Origin: Flavobacteriaceae bacterium S0862
Lineage (GTDB): Bacteria > Bacteroidota > Bacteroidia > Flavobacteriales > Flavobacteriaceae
Assembly (NCBI GenBank): GCA_023015825.1
Contig: JALKAW010000007.1
Span: 62,001 to 126,000, forward strand
Length of the DNA stretch: 64,000 nucleotides
Direction: 5' to 3'
In this document: positions 8,345-17,350 of the stretch, piece by piece
How positions within the stretch are numbered: the first letter of the stretch is position 1
Layout of the letters: every line of letters starts with the position of its first letter
Made by a program: the position numbers and the translations under genes
The notes under the pieces: generated by a model
What the model was told of the DNA's origin: nothing
Seen by the model: the letters and a program-made list of their open reading frames with translations, nothing else
The model's database searches: none

Positions 8345-9868
8345 TTACAAAATCTCCTTTGGTATTATTTTTCGTGTCCAAGTACTTATGCGCTTCATAT
8401 TTGCAACCTCACTATCTGGATTATAATTTAAGGTTATTTCCCAAGAATTCTCTGATTCAAACTCCTCGTTCATACCTTCTAAAACACCTTGAGCAATCTT
8501 ATTAGAATTTACAATCACAATGCACTCTGTATTCAAATTTGCACTTCTAGGATCAAGGTTAAAGGTTCCTATAACTGTTGTTTCATTATCAATAACCATA
8601 GATTTTGCATGATGCCCAAATATAGGTTTATGTATTAATACATCTTGCAATTCTCCTGTCATAATTTTTTCTCGAATCTTAGCATCTGGACGAAATTCAA
8701 AAATTCTAATTCCAGTTTTAAGTAAGGCTTCTCTATCAGATTGATAACCACTAAAAGCTTCTATATTATCTGTAGAAGACAAACTATTGGTGAGAATCCT
8801 CACCTTAACACCACGTTCAACAGCTTCACTAAATAAATTTCGACTGAGTTCTGTAGTAATTAAATATGGTGTTTGAATGTCTATGGAAGTTTTAGCGTTT
8901 TTTACTAAATCAATAAGTGCTGATGTTGATACTCCTCCTCCACCTAAACCTTCCTCGCGATCGTTTTTTCCTGGCTCGTCAGACACAAAGCTCACGTCGT
9001 CTAGCCAAACTAATTTACCAGAATCTACAATAGACTTAAACGTGTCAGGCAAAGCTTCAATTCTCGTTCGTACTTGAGGCCAAAAGTTATCTGGGTTACA
9101 AGCATACTCGTGAAGATTATCAAATCGGTCAATTGCAGTTAGGTTTTTAGGTGTGGTTTTAATGACTTCAGACACATCCTGACTTAACGCATTGTTCCAA
9201 AAGTCATCAAAGGATGTATTGACTGCTTTAGATGCCTTACCTAATAGTAATATATCACGATCTCTAAAATTATATTCATGATCATAATCAAAATACTCAT
9301 CTGCAATATTCCTTCCTCCAGTAATAACTACTTTACCATCAACAATAAATGTTTTGTTATGCATGCGTTGATTAGCTGATCTAAAATCGGTTGTAAATTT
9401 TCCTATTTTTTGAAAAATATTCTTTCCTAAATTAACACCAGGATTATATATTTTAACCGAAATATTTTCATGGGAATCAAACACCAAAATATCTTCAGCA
9501 TCAGCATCAACCATAATATCATCAACAATAACTCTCACTTTAACACCCCGATCTGCAGCTCTTATTAAATAATCACATGCTATAAGTCCTACATTATCTG
9601 TGGAGAAAATAAAATATTGAATATCTATGGTCCTTTCAGCATACTCAGTTAACCAAGCTCTAGCAACCATTGAGCCACTGCCATCTTCTAAGACATAAAC
9701 ACCTGTTTGGTTCTCCATTTGCTGAGCGACAGCTTCCAATTCATTAGATAAGGTTATATTGTCATTTCTATGGATACTAGCACAAAAATCTGTTGCAACC
9801 GTTTCAACTTTTTGAGCACAAGAGGCTAAGAGTATTAATCCAATAATGTAGTAATTTTTGAAATTCAT
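8345..9868 (-). CDS. Phospholipase D-like (cardiolipin synthase-type) lipoprotein
   Basis: A short lipoprotein signal (LLASC, Cys about 17) precedes two HKD phosphodiesterase motifs: HNKTFIVDG (His170, Lys172, Asp177) and HAKSMVIDN (His420, Lys422, Asp427). Each is followed by the usual G-G or G-T-F-N-L-D tail. The double-HKD layout at 507 residues fits the PLD superfamily, which includes cardiolipin synthases (Cls) and phosphatidyl transferases. Unlike ClsA it has no N-terminal transmembrane pair, so a lipid-anchored, periplasm-facing enzyme like ClsC/YmdC is more plausible. The exact lipid reaction is inferred. Confidence 0.87.
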   Translation of the reverse strand: MNFKNYYIIGLILLASCAQKVETVATDFCASIHRNDNITLSNELEAVAQQMENQTGVYVLEDGSGSMVARAWLTEYAERTIDIQYFIFSTDNVGLIACDYLIRAADRGVKVRVIVDDIMVDADAEDILVFDSHENISVKIYNPGVNLGKNIFQKIGKFTTDFRSANQRMHNKTFIVDGKVVITGGRNIADEYFDYDHEYNFRDRDILLLGKASKAVNTSFDDFWNNALSQDVSEVIKTTPKNLTAIDRFDNLHEYACNPDNFWPQVRTRIEALPDTFKSIVDSGKLVWLDDVSFVSDEPGKNDREEGLGGGGVSTSALIDLVKNAKTSIDIQTPYLITTELSRNLFSEAVERGVKVRILTNSLSSTDNIEAFSGYQSDREALLKTGIRIFEFRPDAKIREKIMTGELQDVLIHKPIFGHHAKSMVIDNETTVIGTFNLDPRSANLNTECIVIVNSNKIAQGVLEGMNEEFESENSWEITLNYNPDSEVANMKRISTWTRKIIPKEIL

Positions 9869-10004
9869 AGATGAGTTTTGAGCTAAAATTGCAGGTTTTG
9901 TTAAGTAATAAAAGTAGATAAAAAAATTGGAAAACGAGTTACATTTTCAGTCACAGCATTTTTCATTAAAATTTAATATCTTTAATACTTAAAATTTAAT
10001 TACT

Positions 10005-10559
10005 ATGACAGTAACATATGCATTAATTGGTCTTGTAGTATTGGCAGCATTTTATGGTGTTGGAATTTACAACAAATTAGTAAAATTAAAAACACTCGTA
10101 GCCGAGGCTTGGAGTGGTATAGACGTACAATTAAAAAAACGTTATGATTTAATTCCAAACTTAGTTGAAACCGTAAAAGGCTACGCTAGCCATGAAAAGG
10201 AAACCTTTGAAAATGTCACTAAAGCTAGGAATCAGGCACAAAATGCAACTTCTGTTGAAGGAAAACAAGCAGCAGAAAATCAATTAAATAAATCGCTAAT
10301 AAATTTATTTGCAGTAGCTGAACAATATCCTGAACTAAAAGCAAACGAGAATTTTTTAAGCTTGCAAAACGAATTGTCTGTTGTAGAATCTGACATTGAA
10401 AAATCAAGACGATATTATAATGGTACAACGCGAGATTATAATATATTAATAGATTCGTTTCCTTCAAATATTATTGCTGGAATTACCAACTTCACCAAAG
10501 CAGTGTTTTTTGAAATTGATACTGAAGCTGAAAGACAAAACCCCCAAGTAAAATTTTAA
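10005..10559 (+). CDS. lemA: LemA family protein
   Basis: This 184-residue protein has one N-terminal membrane helix (about 2-22). The conserved LemA core follows: NKLVKLKTLVAEAWSGIDV, QLKKRYDLIPNLVETVKGY, then a helical region and a terminal FPSNIIAG segment. LemA proteins form a helical bundle outside the membrane; their role is poorly defined, with links to envelope stress and two-component signalling. The next gene (DUF2207 protein) begins 4 bases later. LemA plus DUF2207 is a common pairing in bacteria and suggests they work together at the membrane. A TATCTTTA sequence upstream is a possible weak -7 box. Confidence 0.92.
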   Translation: MTVTYALIGLVVLAAFYGVGIYNKLVKLKTLVAEAWSGIDVQLKKRYDLIPNLVETVKGYASHEKETFENVTKARNQAQNATSVEGKQAAENQLNKSLINLFAVAEQYPELKANENFLSLQNELSVVESDIEKSRRYYNGTTRDYNILIDSFPSNIIAGITNFTKAVFFEIDTEAERQNPQVKF

Positions 10560-10563
10560 AGCG

Positions 10564-12297
10564 TTGAAACAACTCTTTTTTATTGTACTATTAATTACGA
10601 ACACTTTTTCTTTGTTTTCGCAAAGTGAACGAGTGCTTTCATTTCATTCAGACATCGAGGTAGACACTTCAAGTACAATTACCGTAAAAGAGTCTATTAA
10701 AATTTACGCTAATGGCTCTATTTTTAAAAGAGGAATTACACGTACCATCCCAACTGTAAGTATTGACAGTTCTGGTGAAAAAGTGAAGCTAAATTATAAA
10801 ATACTGTCTGTAGAAAGAGATGGTAGAGATTCAAAATACCATACAGAAAAAGCAAATAATGCCATTACCATTTATGTTGGAGAAAGTGATGTGTTTTTAA
10901 ACGAAGGTGAATACGACTACACTATTACCTATCGCATGAGTGGACAAATTCGTTTTTTTGACACTTACGATGAAATTTATTGGAATGTCAATGGTTTTGA
11001 TTGGGAGTTACCTTTTAGTCAAGTGTCCAGCCAAATTACAATTCCAATTGGTGGAAACATTATACAAAATGCTTGTTACACTGGAAGCTATGGTAGTAGT
11101 AGCAGCAACTGTAGTGCAACAAAGCTCTCTGAGCACAGTATTCGTTTTAACGCAGAAAACCTAAGAGCTGGAGAAAACCTAACGGTGGCAGTAGGTTTTA
11201 ATAAAGGGATTGTAAATCAACCTCCACCACCTCCACCACCAACATTTTTTCAAAAGTTTGGAGCGCTTATCTTAAGTGGACTTATAAGTTTAGTACTTTT
11301 ATTTTATTACGGTTTTACTTGGTTAAAATTTGGTATTGACCCAGCAAAACCAACGGTATTTCCACAATTTGAAGTTCCAGAAAATATGACACCTGCTTCA
11401 GTTGGCATGTTAGATAAGTTTCGCTATCATGGCGATTTAATTACGGGCGCCATTTTAAATTTAGCAGTAAAAGGATATCTTAAAATTGAAGAAGATACTC
11501 AAGATTATGTTTTTGGCATCTTTAAAAGCAAAACGTTTTTTATCCATAAAGTAAAAAAAGACACAGGAAAACTCAACGATGAAGAACGTGTGCTATTCTC
11601 AAAATTATTTTCAAATACCTCCACGGTAACATTAGATGGAAAATACGACTCAAAAGTGCAAAGTGCCGTTAGCGACTTTAAATCATCATTAAGAAAACAG
11701 CATCATGGTTTAATTTATCAAGGGTTCAATGCAAAATTTTGGGTAGTTCCAATATTAACCATCATCGCTTATGTGTTTTTGTTTGTCTTTTTAGCGTCAC
11801 AATACTTCCAAGGTGAAAATGATGGAGTGATATTCGTTTTATTCTTGATTTCAAATATTGCGTTCTTTTTGATTTACCAATATTTAATTAGAAAACCTGC
11901 TTTAGAAAAACTTAGGCTTAAGTCATTAATCGATGGCTTTAAAATGTATATGAGTGCAGCCGAAGAAAAGCAAATTGCCCACTTTAATCCACCAAATTTA
12001 ACTCCTGAAATTTTTGAAAAATTATTGCCTTATGCCGTCGTATTAGGAGCAGAAGATGTTTGGGGAGATAAATTCCAAAACCTTATTGATAAATCACTCA
12101 TCGACCAAAGCTATCAACCAACATGGTACACTGGTGGACGTATTGGCAACTTCTCAACCTTTAACCATACCTTAAATTCATCGTTATCCAATTCCTTAAG
12201 CAAATCTGCAACGCCACCATCAAGCAGTGGTAGTGGTTCTGGAGGTGGTGGATTCTCTGGCGGCGGCGGCGGTGGCGGCGGTGGCGGCGGCTGGTAA
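10564..12297 (+). CDS. DUF2207 domain membrane protein with Gly-rich tail
   Basis: The 577-residue product has a signal peptide (to about residue 20), then an extracytoplasmic beta-rich DUF2207 domain (about 25-215). A proline stretch (PPPPPPP) and a transmembrane helix follow near 230-250. A cytoplasmic region and a pair of helices near 395-440 come next, and the protein ends in a run of glycines with terminal Trp. This architecture is typical of DUF2207 proteins paired with LemA. The TTG start is chosen because it is 4 bases after lemA and leads straight into the signal peptide (KQLFFIVLLI). The Gly tail is encoded by an unusually GC-rich GGC/GGT tract at 12238-12294. Function unknown. Confidence 0.85.
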   Translation: MKQLFFIVLLITNTFSLFSQSERVLSFHSDIEVDTSSTITVKESIKIYANGSIFKRGITRTIPTVSIDSSGEKVKLNYKILSVERDGRDSKYHTEKANNAITIYVGESDVFLNEGEYDYTITYRMSGQIRFFDTYDEIYWNVNGFDWELPFSQVSSQITIPIGGNIIQNACYTGSYGSSSSNCSATKLSEHSIRFNAENLRAGENLTVAVGFNKGIVNQPPPPPPPTFFQKFGALILSGLISLVLLFYYGFTWLKFGIDPAKPTVFPQFEVPENMTPASVGMLDKFRYHGDLITGAILNLAVKGYLKIEEDTQDYVFGIFKSKTFFIHKVKKDTGKLNDEERVLFSKLFSNTSTVTLDGKYDSKVQSAVSDFKSSLRKQHHGLIYQGFNAKFWVVPILTIIAYVFLFVFLASQYFQGENDGVIFVLFLISNIAFFLIYQYLIRKPALEKLRLKSLIDGFKMYMSAAEEKQIAHFNPPNLTPEIFEKLLPYAVVLGAEDVWGDKFQNLIDKSLIDQSYQPTWYTGGRIGNFSTFNHTLNSSLSNSLSKSATPPSSSGSGSGGGGFSGGGGGGGGGGGW

Positions 12298-12405
12298 ACG
12301 ACAATTTTTAAAAAATAGGTTTCGTTTAATGCTTTGATATAATGTTTTTTTTAATTGTTTACACCAAATGTTAAACGAAGTTAGCCTTTTAAAGTGATAA
12401 AATCA

Positions 12406-12423
12406 ATACGTACAACTACGTAT
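12406..12423. repeat. 18-bp palindrome upstream of uvrA
   Basis: ATACGTA, CAAC, TACGTAT is a perfect 7-4-7 inverted repeat. It lies about 65 bases upstream of the uvrA -7 box in a 213-base intergenic region that otherwise shows only AT-rich sequence. It could be an operator. Confidence 0.5.
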
Positions 12424-12487
12424 ATAAGTCCTCACTTATCAACAAATCACTGTTAGTATGTTACTTCCTATTTATCTATAAAATCTG

Positions 12488-12495
12488 TACCTTTG
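12488..12495 (+). promoter_or_regulatory. -7 box of uvrA; decides the start codon
   Basis: TACCTTTG matches TAnnTTTG exactly. A TTG that could extend the uvrA frame upstream (12493) lies inside this box, so the ATG at 12511, 15 bases downstream, is the better start. Confidence 0.65.
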
Positions 12496-12510
12496 CAACT
12501 TTGCCAATTT

Positions 12511-15342
12511 ATGACCGATTTTAAAGACAATATAGATGTTCAAGGTGCTAGGGTTCACAATCTAAAAAACATAGATGTGACTATCCCTAGAGAAAAACTT
12601 GTAGTAATTACAGGCTTATCTGGTAGTGGTAAATCGTCCTTAGCATTCGATACTATTTATGCAGAAGGACAACGACGCTACATTGAGACTTTTTCTGCAT
12701 ATGCTCGCCAGTTTTTAGGTGGCTTAGAACGTCCAGATGTCGATAAAATTGATGGGCTTTCGCCAGTTATTGCCATAGAGCAAAAAACAACCAGCAAATC
12801 ACCACGCTCTACTGTTGGTACGATTACCGAGATTTACGATTTTTTACGTCTATTATACGCTCGTGCAAGTGATGCTTACAGCTATAACACTAGCGAAAAA
12901 ATGGTAAGCTATAACGACGAGCAAATTCAAGCTTTGATTATAGAGGGTTTCGCAGGTAAACGCATCAATATTCTAGCTCCTGTGATTCGTTCTAGAAAAG
13001 GACATTACCGCGAACTCTTTGAACAAATTGCCAAACAAGGCTTTGTAAAGGTGAGAACAGATGGTGAGATAAAAGACCTTGTAAAAGGCATGAAGTTGGA
13101 TCGTTATAAAACTCACGATATAGAAATTGTGATTGACAGACTCAAAATTGATGAGAACGTTGATAACGACAAACGCCTCACTGAAAGTATCAATACTGCC
13201 ATGTATCATGGTGACAATGTGCTTATGGTAATTGATAACGACACCAACGAAGTTCGCTATTTTAGTAGAAACCTCATGTGTCCTTCATCTGGGATTTCAT
13301 ATCCAAACCCTGAGCCAAATAACTTCTCGTTTAACTCTCCAAAGGGTGCTTGCGGAAAGTGTAATGGTATTGGAACCTTATACGAAGTGAATGAAGAAAA
13401 GATTATTCCAGACCCAACCCTATCTATAAAAAATGGTGGATTAGCACCTCAAGGACCACAAAAAAACTCCTGGATTTTTAAGCAATTGGAAGCCATTGCG
13501 ATGCGTTTCGAATTCGATTTAGCTGACCCAATACATAAAATTCCTAAAGATGCTATGCAAATGATTTTGTATGGTGGTAACGAAAAATTTACCGTAGATA
13601 GTAAAACCTTAGGTGTATCAAGAAATTATAGCATCGATTTTGAAGGGATTGCTAATTTTATTGAGAGCCAATATAGAAATGCAGAGTCTACCTCAATTAA
13701 ACGTTGGGCGAAAGACTATATGGATAAGGTGGTATGCTCCGATTGTCGAGGTTCACGATTAAAGAAAGAATCGTTGTACTTTAAAGTTAATGGTAAAAAC
13801 ATTTCGGAATTAGCCAATTTGGATATTGTTGATTTAGCAGATTGGTTTGAGAATCTAGAAAAAGATTTATCCGATAAGCAAAAAGCCATTTCAGAAGAAA
13901 TTATTAAAGAAATTAGAGCGAGAGTTCAGTTTTTATTAGATGTTGGTCTTACCTATTTAACCATAGATAGAAGCTCAAAATCTCTTTCTGGTGGTGAAGC
14001 ACAACGTATTCGTTTAGCGACTCAAATAGGGTCACAATTAGTTGGCGTACTTTATATTTTAGATGAACCAAGTATTGGCTTACATCAACGTGATAACGAA
14101 AAACTCATCAATTCGTTAATCTCTCTCAGAGATATTGGAAACTCTGTCATTGTGGTTGAGCATGATAAAGACATGATTGAACGCGCAGACCATGTGATAG
14201 ATATTGGTCCTTTTGCAGGAAAACATGGAGGTGAAATTATTAGCGAAGGGACTCCTAAAGAACTATTAACGCATCATACACTTACTGCAGATTATTTAAA
14301 CGGAACCAAAGAGATAGAAATTCCAAAAAAACGACGCAAGGGCAACGGAAAAACAATGATCTTAACTGGTTGCACGGGAAATAATTTAAAAAATGTGTCG
14401 GTAAAATTTCCGTTAGGAAAAATGATAGGTGTTACTGGTGTTTCTGGTAGTGGGAAGTCCACATTAATTAACGAAACCCTCTACCCTATTTTAAACAACT
14501 ATTATTTTAATGGTGTAAAAACACCAATGCCATATACCAAAATTACTGGCTTAAAGCATATCGATAAAGTGATTGATATTAATCAGTCGCCAATTGGTCG
14601 CACACCACGGAGCAATCCAGCCACATACACAGGTGTTTTTAGTGAAATACGAAGCTTGTTTGCTAAAATTCCTGAAGCAATGATTCGTGGTTATAAACCT
14701 GGTCGTTTTAGTTTTAATGTCGCTGGTGGACGCTGTGAAACCTGTAAAGGTGGTGGTTTGAGAGTCATTGAAATGAATTTTCTACCAGATGTTTATGTGG
14801 AGTGTGAAACTTGCCAAGGCAAACGTTTTAATCGTGAAACGTTGGAGATACGCTACAAAGGAAAATCGATTAGTGATGTGTTGAATATGACCATTGAAGA
14901 AGCGGTTCCGTTTTTTGAATTGATTCCAAAAATTCATAGAAAACTAAAAACCATTCAAGATGTTGGTTTGGGTTACATTTCTTTGGGGCAACAAAGCACA
15001 ACACTCTCTGGTGGTGAAGCACAGCGTATAAAACTCGCTACCGAATTAAGTAAACGTGATACAGGAAATACTTTTTACATTCTCGATGAGCCTACAACTG
15101 GTTTACATTTTGAAGATATTCGAGTATTAATGTTAGTGCTGAATAAGTTAGTAGACAAAGGTAATACTGTGCTAATTATTGAACATAATATGGACGTTAT
15201 AAAAACGGTAGACCACATTATTGATATTGGCTATGAAGGTGGTAAAGGTGGTGGACAAATCATTGTAGAAGGCACTCCAGAGGAAGTAGCAAAACATCCA
15301 AAAAGCTATACAGCTAAGTTCCTAAAAAAAGAACTAAATTAG
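12511..15342 (+). CDS. uvrA: Excinuclease ABC subunit A (UvrA)
   Basis: This 943-residue protein has two ABC ATPase modules. The first has GLSGSGKSS (about 35-43), the insertion and zinc-binding cysteine pairs ([16 protein letters not shown]), the signature [13 protein letters not shown] and Walker [10 protein letters not shown]. The second has [39 protein letters not shown] and [12 protein letters not shown]. UvrA scans DNA for bulky lesions and loads UvrB in nucleotide excision repair. The ATG at 12511 is preferred over an upstream TTG, which lies within the promoter box. It stands alone at the head of a plus-strand run that continues with the LOG-family gene 29 bases later. Confidence 0.97.
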   Translation: MTDFKDNIDVQGARVHNLKNIDVTIPREKLVVITGLSGSGKSSLAFDTIYAEGQRRYIETFSAYARQFLGGLERPDVDKIDGLSPVIAIEQKTTSKSPRSTVGTITEIYDFLRLLYARASDAYSYNTSEKMVSYNDEQIQALIIEGFAGKRINILAPVIRSRKGHYRELFEQIAKQGFVKVRTDGEIKDLVKGMKLDRYKTHDIEIVIDRLKIDENVDNDKRLTESINTAMYHGDNVLMVIDNDTNEVRYFSRNLMCPSSGISYPNPEPNNFSFNSPKGACGKCNGIGTLYEVNEEKIIPDPTLSIKNGGLAPQGPQKNSWIFKQLEAIAMRFEFDLADPIHKIPKDAMQMILYGGNEKFTVDSKTLGVSRNYSIDFEGIANFIESQYRNAESTSIKRWAKDYMDKVVCSDCRGSRLKKESLYFKVNGKNISELANLDIVDLADWFENLEKDLSDKQKAISEEIIKEIRARVQFLLDVGLTYLTIDRSSKSLSGGEAQRIRLATQIGSQLVGVLYILDEPSIGLHQRDNEKLINSLISLRDIGNSVIVVEHDKDMIERADHVIDIGPFAGKHGGEIISEGTPKELLTHHTLTADYLNGTKEIEIPKKRRKGNGKTMILTGCTGNNLKNVSVKFPLGKMIGVTGVSGSGKSTLINETLYPILNNYYFNGVKTPMPYTKITGLKHIDKVIDINQSPIGRTPRSNPATYTGVFSEIRSLFAKIPEAMIRGYKPGRFSFNVAGGRCETCKGGGLRVIEMNFLPDVYVECETCQGKRFNRETLEIRYKGKSISDVLNMTIEEAVPFFELIPKIHRKLKTIQDVGLGYISLGQQSTTLSGGEAQRIKLATELSKRDTGNTFYILDEPTTGLHFEDIRVLMLVLNKLVDKGNTVLIIEHNMDVIKTVDHIIDIGYEGGKGGGQIIVEGTPEEVAKHPKSYTAKFLKKELN

Positions 15343-15371
15343 CCTTTGGTTAAAATTAAACAAAAGAATTT

Positions 15372-16061
15372 ATGAATAAGGAATTACATCCAAAAGGTTG
15401 GAATGAAATAAAAACAAATGACTCATGGGCAATTTTTAAAATCATGGGAGAGTTTGTAAATGGTTATGAAAAATTAAGTCGCATTGGCCCTTGTATTTCC
15501 ATATTTGGATCTGCTAGAACAAAACCAGATAATAAATATTACAAATTAGCACAAAGTATTGCCCAGGCAATTGTAGAAGCTGGTTATGGCGTTATTACAG
15601 GTGGCGGCCCAGGAATTATGGAAGCTGGTAACAAAGGTGCACATCTGGCTGGAGGAACCTCTGTTGGATTAAATATAGACTTACCTTTTGAGCAGCATGA
15701 CAATCCATATATAGATAGTGACAAGAGCCTTGATTTTGATTATTTCTTTGTTAGAAAAGTAATGTTTGTAAAATATTCACAAGGGTTTGTGGTAATGCCT
15801 GGTGGTTTTGGTACACTTGATGAATTGTTTGAAGCGATGACACTTATTCAAACTAATAAAATTGAGAAGTTTCCAATTATTCTAGTTGGTACTGAGTTTT
15901 GGAACGGTATTATGGATTGGGTTAAAGACACATTACTTGATAAATTTGGAAATATTAGCGCAACCGATTTAGATTTAATCAATCTAGTAGATACAGAAGC
16001 TGAAGTTATTGAGATTTTAGATTCATTCTATAAGAAATACGAGCTAAGTCCAAACTTTTAA
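15372..16061 (+). CDS. LOG family protein (nucleotide 5'-monophosphate phosphoribohydrolase-like)
   Basis: The 229-residue product carries the LOG family signature PGGFGTLDELFEA and a Rossmann-type nucleotide-binding segment GGGPGIMEAGNKGA, plus ISIFGSARTKP near the N-terminus. LOG proteins hydrolyse the N-glycosidic bond of (cytokinin) nucleoside 5'-monophosphates to free base and ribose-5-phosphate; bacterial homologues often act on AMP. The old label lysine decarboxylase is not supported. It follows uvrA by 29 bases and precedes the secreted nuclease gene by 25 bases, so read-through is possible. Confidence 0.88.
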   Translation: MNKELHPKGWNEIKTNDSWAIFKIMGEFVNGYEKLSRIGPCISIFGSARTKPDNKYYKLAQSIAQAIVEAGYGVITGGGPGIMEAGNKGAHLAGGTSVGLNIDLPFEQHDNPYIDSDKSLDFDYFFVRKVMFVKYSQGFVVMPGGFGTLDELFEAMTLIQTNKIEKFPIILVGTEFWNGIMDWVKDTLLDKFGNISATDLDLINLVDTEAEVIEILDSFYKKYELSPNF

Positions 16062-16086
16062 TACAATTAATCCTTTCTCCCTAAGA

Positions 16087-17349
16087 ATGGTAAAAAAATA
16101 CGTAGTAGTAATTTTAGTAATGCTCACTAGTTTTTTTGGGTTTTCACAAGAAACCTTTAAAGCAATGTTTTATAATCTGCTAAACTTTCCTTTACAGGAA
16201 CCAGCAAGTAGGATTCAACATTTAGATGTGGTACTAAATGACTATCTACCCGATTTATTCATGATTTGTGAGTTAAATATTGAAGCTGGAGCAAATACCA
16301 TATTGCAAACCATGCAATTTATTAATCCAGATTACGAAAGAGCCGCTTTTGTAGAAAACACTTCTGATGATAATTTTGGTGACCAGAACGAATTACAGAA
16401 TATGATTTTTTATGATAGCTCTAAATTTATTTTAGAATCGCAAGCTGTTGTTACCACTATTTACCGTGATTTTAATCATTATAAATTAAAGTTAAACGCC
16501 ACCGATCAAGCTAGTAATCCTGTATATTTAGATGTGTTTGTGACGCACTTAAAATCTTCAAGTGGTACTGATAATAAAAATTTACGAAAACAAATGGTAG
16601 ATGCATTTATTACCTATTTAAGTACACTACCTAGCAACAGTAATATATTATTAGCTGGTGACTTAAACTTGTACACCTCCTCTGAACCTGCTTTTCAAGA
16701 ACTGATAGATATTGACAACAATAATAATATCAAATTGATTGATCCAGCAAACCGTATTGGTAGCTGGAGTAATAACACAACATATTTGGATGTATTTACA
16801 CAATCTACAAGAACCACAAACGCTCTAGGTGGTGCAAGTGGTGGTTTTGACGATAGATTTGATTTTATTATGACATCTGAAAGCATGACAACAAACCCTG
16901 ATATTTCTTTTGTTTCTGGAACTTATCAAGCCTACGGAAACAATAATAATATTAACTGTTATAACAATGATATTAATTCTGCAAATTGTAGTGGTGCCTC
17001 CTTTAGCCAATCCATTAGAGATGCGCTTTACTATTTTAGCGACCACTTGCCAGTAACATTAACATTAGAAACCAATAGGTCTTTATTGAATACCAAAACA
17101 GTAGCGTTCAAAAACGGAATAACTATTGAGGGAAGTAATTTAGTGGATGACATCGTTACATTAAAAATAAGTGAGCAGCGAGCTATAAATAGATTAACTA
17201 TTTATAACATTCTAGGTCAAAAAATGAAAGAATACCAAGTTAATGATAGGAATTTTGCAACTTTAAATGTTTCATACTTGTCAACTGGTATGTATTATAT
17301 TATTGCTGACAAAAATTTAACTGAGCCATTAAAATTTATCAAACGCTAA
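16087..17349 (+). CDS. Secreted endonuclease/exonuclease/phosphatase family protein with T9SS sorting domain
   Basis: A signal peptide (to about FSQ, residue 20) precedes an endonuclease/exonuclease/phosphatase domain: FYNLLNFP (catalytic Asn), DLFMICELN (Glu), LAGDLNLYTS (DxN) and SDHLPVTL (DH). The last ~75 residues (IEGSNLVDDIVTLKISEQ, then GMYYIIAD and LKFIKR) match the type IX secretion sorting domain (type A), which sends proteins across the outer membrane. A secreted nuclease or phosphodiesterase used for scavenging external nucleic acid or phosphate is the likeliest role. The next gene starts 1 base after its stop, so the two are coupled. Confidence 0.85.
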   Translation: MVKKYVVVILVMLTSFFGFSQETFKAMFYNLLNFPLQEPASRIQHLDVVLNDYLPDLFMICELNIEAGANTILQTMQFINPDYERAAFVENTSDDNFGDQNELQNMIFYDSSKFILESQAVVTTIYRDFNHYKLKLNATDQASNPVYLDVFVTHLKSSSGTDNKNLRKQMVDAFITYLSTLPSNSNILLAGDLNLYTSSEPAFQELIDIDNNNNIKLIDPANRIGSWSNNTTYLDVFTQSTRTTNALGGASGGFDDRFDFIMTSESMTTNPDISFVSGTYQAYGNNNNINCYNNDINSANCSGASFSQSIRDALYYFSDHLPVTLTLETNRSLLNTKTVAFKNGITIEGSNLVDDIVTLKISEQRAINRLTIYNILGQKMKEYQVNDRNFATLNVSYLSTGMYYIIADKNLTEPLKFIKR

Positions 17350-17350
17350 T

